Origin: Hetaerina americana
Taxonomy: Eukaryota > Arthropoda > Insecta > Odonata > Calopterygidae
NCBI GenBank assembly: GCA_022747635.1
Contig: JAKTNV010000005.1
Span: 44,065,238 to 44,129,237, forward strand
Reading direction: 5' to 3'
Length of the DNA stretch: 64,000 nucleotides
The translations under genes and the position numbers were made by a program. Shown one piece after another: positions 48,621-60,900 of the stretch. The notes under the pieces were generated by a model, which saw only the letters and a program-made list of their open reading frames with translations, did not search any database and was not told the DNA's origin. Every line of letters begins with the position of its first letter. Position 1 is the first letter of the stretch.

Positions 48621-51344
48621 TTATGTACAGTGAAATTTTGTTCAGCATAAACAAGAATTCTTCAAACATTGTCACCAAAATATAACTAATAATGCATATG
48701 GCCCTGTTTTTCAGTCCCTTTAAGCAGTTTACGTTTTGTTGCAAACAGTAGTCAAAATTTTGCATGTTATATGAGAAGATGCACCCGCATTAACTCTATT
48801 TTTTTAACACAGAAGGCAAAATAGGAATTATCTTTCAATGTATCAGCAGATCCTTCACGTAGTTTGAGGACAACAACTTTTTATTACAAGCTTACAGGCA
48901 TGTTTACATCATCACCTAATATAATTAGTCAACCAATTTCAATCAGATTATAAAAAGAAACAAAATGAAAGCGATGAATAACATAGCTACGATAAAATCT
49001 GGAAATTATTTACAATGGAAAAACCACTATTATCCCAATTAAACCACATTATGAATGTGAAGCTGTAGAGATAACTATAATAGATGAATGCAAAACTGGT
49101 CATAATTTCATAGTTTTTATACTTCCACTAATTCATATACACATACAATAAAAAATATTATATATATATACATGCATACATACATATATAAAAATATATA
49201 TATATATATACATACACACACATACATATATAAATATATATATACATATATATAAATATATATATATACACATATATAAATATATATATATATATAAATA
49301 TATCAAGATAAAATATTGAAAGACAGAACTAGAATATAAGAAAGTAATACGACCTTTAAGTTTACACTAAACAGCTCGAAACAGACATGCAAGAACTAAA
49401 ATCATGTTATTGTCCTTTATAGTAAGTTACTGGAAATAATAAAGAAATTGCAAACTTTCATCATTTTAATCTTTCTAAAAAATAATTGGCGCCTAAAATC
49501 TTAACTCAATTAATTTATTGCTCAATAAACTCAAAGGAAATTACATAAACAAAGTTTTACAGTTTTGTCAACATCAGGTAAAATTGTATCTTGCATTGTG
49601 TCAAGGTATTCACCGTGTATATTTATACTTGAGCACCTCATGATTATGCAAATTTATATAAGGTCTTTCCTGTTTATATCATATACATTGTTTATACCAT
49701 AAATACCCTCTGTTTATAGACATTTCTCCATATCATGGGAACAGCAACGGTGACACTACCTAGAAGCTACTTTCATTGACAGACAGATATATTATAGAAT
49801 ACCTAGGTGAGGAAGTGAATTCATATTATTCCTTATTCACGAAAAAAACTTACGCAAGACCTGAAACGATGCTCTGAAAGGATTCTGAGGAGCATGACGT
49901 ATTGGAAACAAGTTTGTAGCCAGAAATTGATGTATCTCCAAGGTTTTCCACAGATAATGGAATGGCTTCGAATTCACTGCAAAAATATTAACTGATTGAT
50001 ACCATGATATATAAATGTCTCTAAAAGTGGTTTTTCACAATGGTAAATAACAAACATGCGATCAAAAGTGAAAAATAATAACTTTGTAGGTCCAATTATT
50101 TTTATTTAAAATAACGCTTTCGTCGAATAGTTAACATCATCAGTTCAAGGTATTCACTAAGGAAATAATAATATATTTTTGAATGAAATAAAAATCGGTG
50201 GAACTTACAAAGTTATTATAATTCACTTTTCATCATGAAGTTCCATCAATTTGAGCCGAAAACCATAGCATTCATAGAAAATGTCATCACGTTGTGGACA
50301 CACAGTAATTGAGACATTTTAATTGGTACATACCTATATTTATGAATGTAGAAAATATGATTAAAGCGATGAGTTGACTCATTCGAGGACTTCGAAGCAG
50401 ACAAAATACACATCGTGAAAACGTCTTTTTTATCAGTTGTCAGGATTTCTGACAGTTGTTGGTGAATTACCTTATCCGTAAGATGCGGAACCAAAGTAGT
50501 ATTCCGCCGAAACCTAAACCAACCGACTATATCCTGAAATTAAACTTCGGTGTAAATAACTATAACATATTTTACTCGGATATTCAATGGGGTTTTATCA
50601 AATAGTTCCATCCATAATTGGAGCTTTTAATGGCGAAATTTAATGTCTCCAGTCTTGAGGCCTTACCTTTGATTTATCTTTCACGATATCTTTCAACTTC
50701 TTCTCGTTCACTTTCCCAGTGTTATTGTAGAAGGCAAATTTGTGTGGCACTGGCATTACAGAATGTACACCTTAAAAGAAAACGGGGATATTACGAATAA
50801 TCTTTAAAAAAACATTATGGGGAAAAATAACACATACTAATTAATGTAGCAGTTTCCTTTCCATTTATCTGGAAATCACTAATGGTGTTTGTTTCCTTGC
50901 TAACTACCTCTCCCAAAAGGAACCCTTCCTGAAAAGAAATTGATAGACATGTGAAAATGACACCGAAATAAGCTTCAGAGAAATTCAGAATCTGTGGTTG
51001 TCATTCTAATTAACAAGTATCTTCCGAAAACTTTATTTTTCAGTGCGTCATTTCACATAATATTTCATTGATTTAATAACCACTCAACTAAAATATAAGT
51101 GGTCTATAATGGGAAATCGGTAAGCAATAATTAACTAGTTACATGACTGAAGGCGAGAAAAAATGAGTTGATAACACTGGAACTTAAGTATTAACAAAAT
51201 GTTCAGCAGACAGAATAATTCACACAAAATCACAATTACATATTAAAATCCCGCTGTTACCTGATTAGACGTGCTGTTGACATTTTCATACAATAAAAAT
51301 GATAATACTGGTCCTGACGTACTCACACAAACGTTCACCGCCAT
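44407..51344 (-). CDS. Abraxas/Abro1 family (FAM175), BRISC-type scaffold (complete, 8 exons)
   Basis: The exons in coding order are 51344-51261, 50928-50838, 50770-50667, 50533-50334, 49976-49854, 48161-48108, 47858-47686 and 45014-44407. All phases fit, giving 478 residues. Family knowledge: Abraxas proteins carry an inactive MPN domain that pairs with the K63-specific deubiquitinase BRCC36, in nuclear BRCA1-A (Abraxas1) or cytosolic BRISC (Abro1). In the sequence, exon 2 gives [18 protein letters not shown] and exon 4 gives [10 protein letters not shown], both clear family matches. Exon 7 is an amphipathic coiled coil ([20 protein letters not shown]), the region that dimerises with BRCC36. 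The last exon is a 200-residue Ser/Thr/Pro-rich tail ending SANEN. No C-terminal Ser-Pro-x-Phe BRCT-binding motif is present, which favours a BRISC role. The metal-binding JAMM residues are not seen, as expected. It starts 577 bp from gene Y. Confidence 0.9.
45241..45510 (-). repeat. Left arm of a 270-bp near-identical inverted repeat
   Basis: This segment is the reverse complement of 46627-46900, with two mismatches and one 4-base insertion in the right arm. It includes a family B SINE (minus orientation here) plus about 90 bases of flank beyond the SINE tail, so the arms arose by inverted duplication rather than by two insertions. It lies in Abraxas intron 7. Confidence 0.92.
45530..46193 (-). 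mobile_element. Tc1/mariner/IS630-type transposase remnant
   Basis: The minus-strand translation recalls the C-terminal half of a DDE transposase. It reads as a decayed version of the [14 protein letters not shown] block, then YLKSEIY, then [17 protein letters not shown] and the end region. The 5' end is at 46193 (TACAGGGTGGGGCAGAATGG on the minus strand, with TA flank at 46194-46195). The other end was not found. Its CAGGGTG terminus resembles that of the MITEs at 1463 and 39957. It lies between the arms of the inverted repeat. Confidence 0.65.
46410..46626. repeat. SINE family B pieces adjoining the right arm
   Basis: 46410-46480 is a minus-oriented tRNA-like head (TTGACTGGGATCGAACCTGG). 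From 46480 the sequence is collinear with 4229-4400 (TTTCTTGGAATTTGT, CCTCATGG, GTGCATGACTAC), leading into the head in the right arm. Confidence 0.65.
46627..46900 (+). repeat. Right arm of the 270-bp inverted repeat
   Basis: Inverted copy of 45241-45510 across a 1.1-kb spacer. It contains a plus-oriented family B SINE with its 3' flank. See the left arm. Confidence 0.92.
48497..48636. repeat. Duplicated (TA)n microsatellite with a 20-bp direct repeat
   Basis: Two TA runs (about 60 and 40 bases) are each followed by CATTTATGTACAGTGAAAT. It lies in Abraxas intron 5. Frames through it are artefacts. Confidence 0.9.
49155..49305. repeat. Compound (TATA/CATA)n microsatellite
   Basis: Interrupted TATATA and CATACA repeats, in Abraxas intron 5. 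Confidence 0.9.
50060..50285. repeat. Inverted Penelope-terminus-like repeat in Abraxas intron 4
   Basis: About 45 bases at 50063-50107 are inverted at 50188-50233 (shared core ATAACTTTGTA). The spacer holds, on the minus strand, CTGATGATGTTAACTATTCG followed by ACGAAAGCG, resembling the ends of Penelope-like elements. The right side (CACTTTTCATCATGAAGTTC) recurs near 59.4-59.6 kb. Confidence 0.55.
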
Positions 51345-51920
51345 ATCTAAAGTACAGATAACATGTGAGTAACGAAATGACATCAGCTGGGACTTTCGCT
51401 GTTTTTACTTTTCCACCACGTTTATTACTGTGAAGTATAATTATCATTAATCAAGACGTTCGCGTCTCTACTGTGTGCAAATTCTTTCAATTAAATTAAA
51501 AAATACGATATGTTACTATGGTGAGACATGCAGGAATCTCCCTTTGTGGCTCTTGTTGCATAATAAATCTGAGGCTGAATTCGAAGATATTATGAATTTC
51601 AAGATTCGTGCCTCTTAATTTCCCACATCATATTTTCGAGCTATTCGAAAAATATGATGCATATCAGACGGTTACTTAATTTACCAAGCGTATTAATTTA
51701 ATAAATTACACTGCAATGGCATATCCAAATATACCAATCCTTTTCATATTTCAAGAAGATATATTAAGAAATTTACATATTAGAAAATTTCACTAGGTGA
51801 GTCATGAAATCGGTGCCTTTTTAGAATCTCCATTTCATCTATTGCTCCGCTTCGCATCAGCGAATGAGTTATTCATATATCTATTGCTTTGTTTCTCTCT
51901 CGCCACAGTAGGCGGCGTGA
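51345..51920. promoter_or_regulatory. Divergent promoter region Abraxas / gene Y
   Basis: The two start codons are 577 bp apart and point outward, so this stretch must hold both 5' UTRs and probably a shared bidirectional promoter. No TATA box at a convincing distance was seen. Confidence 0.5.
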
Positions 51921-54900
51921 ATGTCTTCCGCTCCGTTAAATATATACACCGTTCTGGCTAGAGGACTAAATCGGTTGACGAGGGCAGTCAAAGACTGTTG
52001 TAGAAGGGATTTAGGTTCAGGAGATAAAGCAAGTCCGCAATGGTCGACTATGATCTTCAGGATGTAAGTAATGTTTCTCTTTTCCGATGTTAAATGTTAT
52101 CAAAGTGTTTACTGATTTCTTTTTCCTATTTTCACCACTTTAGTAAACTCTTTTTCTACCGTGACTTTTTAAAACAAAATATAGTTTTTGAACAATGCTA
52201 CTTTGGAGGTATATTGTTCAATGTGCAGGCTTCTCATTTTGGGATACGTGGTATTGCTACACATTTTTCGTTTCAAATGTTTTTTCTACATTTTCGACTG
52301 CTTCCCTTAACGAGCCCACCTTTTCTCGTTTCCCTTCGAATGATTAAAGTTGTACTATGCGCTAACTGTAATTAAAATAGGTAATGTGACTGCCATTTAA
52401 ATTTGATGGAATTAGGTTTTTATTCGTGATCTACATATTACTCCAGAGGGGCACTCTTGTCCAAAGTTAGTAACGCTTTCAAATATTTTCCTTCTTAAAT
52501 TGGCGCTCGTTTATTTCATTTGAAGCACGCAAACCGAAGAGCTTGCAATTTCAAAATGTTAACATATGGGTCTTATTTCGGGGATGTAATATTAGCTTGT
52601 TTTTATTTGTTTTCTTTTCATTTTGATTGACCTATTGGTGACCTCTGCCGGTGTTTCCGGCGTTGGAAATCGACATTTTATGTGAATCAGCATTTTGGTT
52701 TTAGGAGCGTGTCTCTTAAATTGACCCCTTGAAACGCCATATAATTCTAGCCTTCATATGTCATTCCTGGTATTCACAATGTCATGAAAATAAATTAAAA
52801 ATTTTATAAATACCCTAACTCCAAGAAAAGTTCATTGGTCCTCTGAACATATTTTCGAAAAAAATTTTATTCTTTGCGCATACGTCGCATTGAAGTTGAA
52901 GTTCTGGTTTATCTTTAGTCGGAAAATGATCATGTTGCTCGTTGAATTTGACATGTGTTTGTCCTCCACTATCTCCCAGAATGTTCCCCGGTCGCAGACC
53001 CTTAATAAATTTTGCACGAAATTATATATGGGCGATGGAGGTGAGTTTTACGAAGCAAATTTAACAATTTTATCTCTCTCAAACTGGAAATATACTGAAC
53101 CTTTTTTCAGCTCGCTAATATTTCATTTCAGTATTAAAGAAACATTCAAACATTCTTGCAACCACCAGTTTTTCGTCAGAGGTTGAAAATCCTGTAGTCA
53201 AATCTATGGGGAGCAAGGCTGCTAGGGAATAATCTGGCTGTGTTCATTCAGTTTGGTCTTAGTACTTCGCGTGTCCATCGCACAAATCCCCATGAGTGGG
53301 GTGTGGCTTGAGAAGGCTTACACTTTACCATTGAAGTCGAAGTAGCCGCATTGTTCAGGGGAGCAGTCAGCCTGCTGAGGTCATTTTAGCCGTAAGGGAA
53401 AGGTAATTTGGTAAAGGATTTTCAACGAATGAGGGAATGATTGAGAGAAACCCGGTGTCCGCATTAGTCCACTCTTAAACGAAAGGCGCTAAGGTGTTTA
53501 CCATGTAATATCCTATCTGACGGATGGCCTACGCCGTTTGCCACCCGAAACACTTCCGTAGGAATCGGGAAACCTGCATTCAATTGAAAAACTGACCCGG
53601 AAGCTCGGGGTGGAAATTTCGTATAATAGCCACCGCATCAATGCGATCCCTTTCCCAACGAAATTTGAATCAGAGACTTCGGCGTGGAGACCAAATGAAA
53701 GCACTCTGCCAAGCCAAAAGGCGCCGTTTTATGTAGCTGTCTTTATTGCTGATTGTAGGGAGGATTGGCTACAAATAATAGCGTTATTTATAGAATTGAG
53801 GATACCGTTGAAGCCAGTCAATTCTTTTGTCACAAATAATTAAGTTCCCGAGGTCCAGTCAACCCTGTGAAGGATCCCGTTTTGGGTTGAGTGTGTGTGT
53901 CTGTAGTTGGTCACTGGCGAGGAAGTAACATTCCCGCAAACCACCACGGAAGGGTATTCTGGTTGAGAGGTTGTTGTTGGTCACTACGTGATATTTCTTT
54001 GCCCACGAACCATCATAGTAAATTTTAGTTTTCCTTTTGGATGAGTGGTGCTAATTTATTACGGCCATAGGACATTTTCTTAAACTTGTTAAATAATGTA
54101 GTGCTTAAGTCAAAAAGAAAAAAGTTGCTCGCGATACTACTAATGTATGTCGCAAGTACAGAAGGATATAATCCTCCCTTCCCAGTAAAGCCTCCCACTA
54201 ATGCTTTTTCAAAGCACAGGTATGTGATAGCTTAGGTATTTCATCCCCCTCCGTACTTCTCAAGTGCGGAACAGGTGGTTTGAATGAGCGATTGATTAAT
54301 ATTGTTGTTCTTATTCCTTTATTGTAATTAAAGTAAATAGCAATACTTATTACATAGTTTTCATAAACCTTACTGGACCACCAGCCACTTGATTCGTCGT
54401 GGTCCAATTTAATAAGTTCTTCGTGATAAAGTTCTTATGAATATCCTACTTTGGAATGGATATCAAACTCGTGGGGTGGGGGGCAAAACGCTTCGGGTTG
54501 TAAGACATCGTAGTGCACCGTGGTCATATTCAGTAGAATTCATTACATTATATCGGAACCATTGTTAGATATTATAGCATGAGGTCTTCAGATGGGTTAC
54601 CCTGTGGCCTAAATCGGCCCACCCACGACCAATTTAGGATTATAAATTTCTGCTAGATCCAGAGTGATGCGATTTGAGCTATAGACAAGAATGTTGTATT
54701 TATATGAAACTACGGAGTTGTTGTCGAGATTTTTTAATTTGGAAAATCTCCTAGAATAAGTGAAAAAGAAAGGTTAGTCCTTTGGTAAATTGATATTAAA
54801 ACTTGATAAGATTCGGGGAAGATTTTATTTTACAGGGCGATGCCTGTATGGACTTAATGAACGGAAATCTTATATTTTTTTAAACCTCAAAGAAGAAATC

Positions 54901-57900
54901 AAGCATATTTCTGTAATTTAGTGTGAAGTGTACTAATGAATAGTGGTAATTCTATTTACTTGTAATCTTTCAAGTACATTCTTAATTTATTTATTCAGAC
55001 GGCCGGTATCCTTTGAGAGACATACTGCAAGGTACCTTGAGAAGGTCGATAGAAATCATTTGATTAAGAAGTTATAACGCTAGTATTATCGCCCGAAACG
55101 CATAGAAGGTCTGCACGAGTGAATTCCTTCACCATACCCCTCATTTTCCCTTAGCAGTAGCAGTTCCTAAACAAAATACAGCCTATCCCAACTGACGATC
55201 ACGAGTTCATGTTACATGATTTCTTTGTCCAATAAAAATGCGAATCATAATATGCTTATATATTTATGGGAATAATTTGACATGTGATCAGGTGATATTT
55301 TCTCCAAATTTCTTGGAAGATAACGTGCACTCTTGGAAGATAACATGCACATTTCTCTGAGGAAATTAAAATTGTCGTTGGCTGTAAAATAAGGTGGATT
55401 CTGCTCGTTATTCTTTCCCACAGGATAAATATAGACAAAGTAATGATAAGAATTGCGTTCAATAGAATGGCGCCCGCCGACGGAGGAAAATTCTTTGAAG
55501 GACACAGATTTCAACCTTCAAATTCCTCATTGAATCTTCGTGCCATATCGCAATGAAAGACTACTGTTGGTAATGTCTTCTCGATTAATTGAGATTTCCA
55601 TTCATTGTACGTTATCTCCCATCTAATACCATGAACGGCATAAAGTGCACCGTACTAAACCATAAATATCAGGTTAGTTTATTTGATACGAAACTTTCAT
55701 GCTTTACTATTTTCAATTGACATTTGAGGATATGTACAGGGAATAAGCATACTTATATACTTCTAAATCTTCTATTTATGTTACCGGTACACTTAACTCT
55801 TGCCACTAAATTTATCTTGCTCGGTATGATTTTCGTTCGACACATAAGTTCTTTCGGTTAACTTATCATGGAAGATTTTATTTGTTGTTGAATAAGATAT
55901 TATTATTATTATCTAATGCTGTTTCTGTTCTGTTTTCTGAATCCAGGAGGTCAATAATGGGTGTTATTGTCTGTTGTAAATTCGTCACAGCAAAGATTCG
56001 GGGATTTTTAGTCCTTCGTTCTCTTGAAACCTACACGTAGCCACCATTAATATCCTTGAAGTGTTTCTGCGATAATATACAGTTTATTGGTGTATGCTCA
56101 AGTTTTATTTATGACTTTACCAATGTATTTATCGGTGTTTTCCCAAAGCGTTTGCTGCAATTCACACGCTAAGTCTCTCCATTTCTCGGAAAAGCATCAG
56201 AATCATTAAGGGGAGAGATAAGAATGTACGCATGACGTTGTCTGTGGCTGCTAGAAGCTCCTTTCTGTTGAACTTCATTCCTTTGCTGTCTCGATAGGTA
56301 CTCCCTCCCGTCGCTCGCAACTACACGAGGAAATTTTATGGTGAACATTTTCAAACTTTCCTCCCTTTATATTTGCGATACCCAACTGTACGGAATGACT
56401 TATGATTCAAGGGTCTACTTCTCCCTCATTACTTCTGAGGGAACGAGAATCGTAAGTTTGGATGACAAAAATGTCTCAATTACTGTGGTTCTTGGGACAC
56501 GTTTCTTTTTTACAGTGGATCACCCGAACTCTTTAAAACTTGAGCCTTTATCATGTGATTAGATTATTGGAAAATGTTTCCTAATTATTTGAGCGCATTG
56601 CTTGTTCATGCATTGCTATTTTATTTTGATGCGGATGGCAAATAGCATTCCCTCCCTTCCCCTTTCTGATTATCTCCAGGTATTAGGTAGCGATCCTTTC
56701 TCTGGATTAAGTCAGTCAGTATGTTAATGAACGCGATCCTATGATTTTCTGAACAGCGGAAGGTGCTTTGGGCACAGTCTGAACGACGTAATTTTTATTA
56801 CGACGGGAGCTTTGAAAATATATCGAAACGACAGGTTTATGGATCCTTGCAGGTAGGAGACAGCGAGAGGTTTTCCCACGAAGCAATTATAAGTCGTTGA
56901 GCAATTACCAAAAATTTCGTTTTGTTTCCAATTAATAGCTAATATTTATTGTACGACCGGATTTAGATGTATTGCATCATCTGATGTAATACATCGAAAC
57001 CCGGTCGTATAATAAATTGTATCAAGTGGAAAATTACTACTATCCGTTCTTTATTGTTCTAATTCCACCTCATGACTTCTGAAACTACTTATAATCAGCA
57101 GATTACAGATATTTCCACTTAGTGTATATACGTACCCAAAATGCTACTTCTCTTATCCGCTGTAATGTAAATCAGTGGAGATTAAGTATCATCGTCATCA
57201 CCAGTATTTAAATGCTAAGATTGTTTCACTGCAACCTTCCATTCTTCTATATTCGGAGTTCATTCTCTCATCACATGATAGCATTAGTTTATCGTTGCTC
57301 TTAATTTTTCCTACGAACTTGTCTCTTGCTCTTTCTCGCGGGATCTTACCTTCAATCTACCTTATGTTTCTAACTAATCCATTCTGCCTCAAAGTGTCTC
57401 CAAGCCATCTAGTTTCTTTGCAATGCAGTCCTCCTCTATATGCTTCCTCATGCCTCACTGTCTTTCCATTTAATCTTCAGCATTCTCCTCCGGTACCATG
57501 CTTCAAAAGTTTTTCTTCTTTGCTGGTACATTTTTCCATTGTTCTGTCTCTAATCTGTAGTATGCCATACTCCAAACGAACGTTTTGACTATCTGCTTCC
57601 TTACTTACAACCTCAAGTTCTTTGAACTAAGTAATTGGCTCTTCCTCATGAAAGCTTTCGTGTATTGAGATATTTCAACCCTCGTATTGTGATATCTGTC
57701 CTCAGCTTCTCTTTTCAACCCACAAAGACTTTAGTTTTCTTCTTGTTGATACTTATAACATATCCGAAATTCTTGGTCCATAGCATTCGGAGTTGATTGC
57801 AGGTTCTCTCACGTTCCAGCAACTACTGCTATGTCATGAACAAACCGCAGCATATTACGTGTAAGTTCTTCTCCATTCACCCTTACTCTTTTTATGCACA

Positions 57901-60900
57901 ATTCTTGTGCTTTTTTAATTGTCTCATTTAGATATACGTTGAATATTGCTGGGGAGAGGCATCCTTGTCTCCTTTTTTTATTTTGGCTTTTGTTTTCCTT
58001 CCCTTTTTCATTTGCATGGTTGTTACGTAATTCTTGTAGAGATAATGAATTACTCCTCTTTGTAGTCCATTCCAAGAGCTTTCTAGTATCTTGAACGTCT
58101 TATTCCCTTCGACGTTATCGGAGGTCTATTCCAAGTCCACGAAAGCCACATACACTGCTTTAATTATATGTATAATTTTTTTGGCCAGTACCCTCAATCC
58201 GAATATCGTATCTCTCATCTTAAGTAAATATTTATTTTATAAAATGCGGCCTCATTGACACATGGGGCTAACAGTTAATCTCAAGGAGCTAGTTTCGATT
58301 GACTGGGCTTCAAGTGATGTCTCCTGCGTATGTTCTTGTAGTGAGATATTTTCAACATTTTCGGAGCTGTCGGTATCAGATATTTTCAGTCCTAAATACT
58401 TTTCAAGTCATGAAATGTGGGTATAAACCTCAGACACTTATTTTAAGAGTGCAGACATGTATGCAATTCCATGGCCTTGGCAGTTAATTTCATCCCAGAA
58501 GGTAAACATTTGCGAGATGAGCTCCATCATCTACGTGTGCAAATATTTGTTAGAGAATACAGTTTTCATCCGTTCAAAGCAGTCGGCGTAGGATATTTTA
58601 ACAAAAGTGTCCATTTTGAGATTTTCAGTTTTTCAAGAACATAAATCCCATTCGTTCATTGCACAATGTAATGATATGGCATCTACTGGTCTAAATTAAT
58701 TAGTTAGTGGCATCAATTTTTTTGAAGGAATATTCCAACTTACGTCGGCCTGTATTTATGTGTCAAGAGGTGACTGATGATTTCATCATTGGTTAGGATT
58801 GTTTTTCATAAATGGTATGATTGGTCCGTTTTAAATATCGAAAGTTCATATTAAACGAACGGAGTAAAAAATAAATGCCTTAAGAGACAATGATACGTAT
58901 ATGTAGAGTGAAACTTTTGGATGAAAATGTTACGACGAAAGCGCTTGCATGCGTAATTTTTTGCCATGAGTTTTATTAGATTTTAGGGTTGTTATTTTAT
59001 TGTGAGCACCGTCTCCCAGATGAAGTTGAGTCCACTCCCCTTACTCATATGAATGTAATCTGATTAGTATGCCCCCGATCCCATTTTTCTCCCCTTCCAT
59101 TGCTCTAATGATTCTAAACATGAAGGGCACCAAATCGTCAAGAAGTGGCAGTTTGCTACGTCAAGTTTCTCGAAAGTCAAGGTGGAACCAACAGTAACTA
59201 AGGAGCGTACGCAAAATTTACACTGACGAATATATTGCTAGTCCGTCAAAATATTGTGCTAGCATTTGTGTTGTACTTATAGTATGTTATATTCTATGAA
59301 TTAAACATTTTCACTTTCTTCTGAAGACCTTTTCCCTACTAAATACCCTACTGCTCTCTCTAAACATGGCTTTTTTATAGCGGCCCCCTTTTATTACATA
59401 ATGAAGTTAGCTTCTATGGTTTTCGGCTCAACATGATAAAACTTCAAAATAAATGGAATTAAATCAGTGGATCTTACAAAGTTATTTTTATTTACTTTTC
59501 ATCATGAAGTTCAATGAAGTTGAGAGTTTTAAAAATAAAAATCAGTGGATCTTACAAATTTATTATTATTATTCACTTTTCAATGAAATTAGCCTTTAAA
59601 AGGAAACCATAAATTGAAATTTATAAAATGGAATAATTTTCCTAATTACTTAATTTCATGCCTGTTGATGCCCTGGTGATGTTGAGTACAACCTCAAAAT
59701 ATCTATTGCATTAAAGTTATCTGTTGTTTTATTTTTGTAGTTTTCTTTTGTTTCACTGTTTTTGCACATATTTTATTGACCTTATTTTCTATTGCACAAA
59801 GTCAAATAAAATGTGGAGGCGATTGAAGGGTTTTTTTAAAATAATTCCACGCGCAATTACTGCAAGTCAAGTCAACTAGTACCTACTATGAAAAAAGATA
59901 CTTCAAACACAATTTCATTTTCTCAGAGAATCACCCGTGTATATATTCCTTGACCTTCTCAATAACCTTGGCCGCAGTACAAGTTTGCGTAGTGTCATGC
60001 ATTCTTAATGACGCGGGGGAAAGTAATTGTCTATATTCAATGCCGTTAATCGTTGTTCAGTCACATCTTAACCAGTTGTGTACTGTGTGTACAAGTTAGT
60101 GCAGCCTGCGCCTCCGTTTTCGGAGAGGTTGGACTAGGACAGGCTATCTTTGTTGATATCGATTTGCCGAACGACCTGTTAAAAGGAATTTTATTGATTC
60201 ATTGATCCAGACATCTGGATTAGGATAACTTCCCAGTTCAGCGTTGGTTGGCCTCAGATGATACGTGTAGTCGTATCACCCTTTTGGTGGTAAATTTAAG
60301 AATGTTTGAAACATCTGCTCGAATCAAAATATTTATATAATATTTATTGAGATTCCGAAGCTTGGCTGTTTTCTTAGTCGATTTTTTATCCAGATATTCG
60401 AGGATCTCAAACATTCTGCTTCAATCTGTCGATTACGCTCATCCTTAACCGAAGCATTAGTTTTTCTGATGGTTTATAGATTTTTTTTATGTTTCCCTCG
60501 GCCTCTTCAGAGGCGGGGAAGATTAACCTTAATGTTAGCCGAAATCGTATTTACGCTTACATAGCTAGAGCATGCTTGTTTGGTAGTAGGGGTATCTAAT
60601 TTTGAATATGATTTTAGAAGAAATGGATCTAAAATAGGGAAACAATATAAATGCATACCTTTCTGGTGCCACCGATGTCGTGAAAGGACTTCACACACTC
60701 GGTGGCTGACATCTGGGTTTCCTTGGCGATTTGTAAGCTTCTGGGTCCATCGAGGAGTCTTATGGGTTTTCACAGATCCCTATTTCACCCTTTCAATAAG
60801 AAGAAGCTCACCCTTATCGTTGCGTCTGTACGCAAATATCCTGACATTGATACGTTTTTTAATGCTACATGGGCTAGAAGACGAAAAGGAGTAGGTTTTT

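Noticed and set aside
57175..57588. 137-codon plus-strand frame rich in Ser and Leu
   Set aside because: Antisense of the RTE fragment; no splice or start context.
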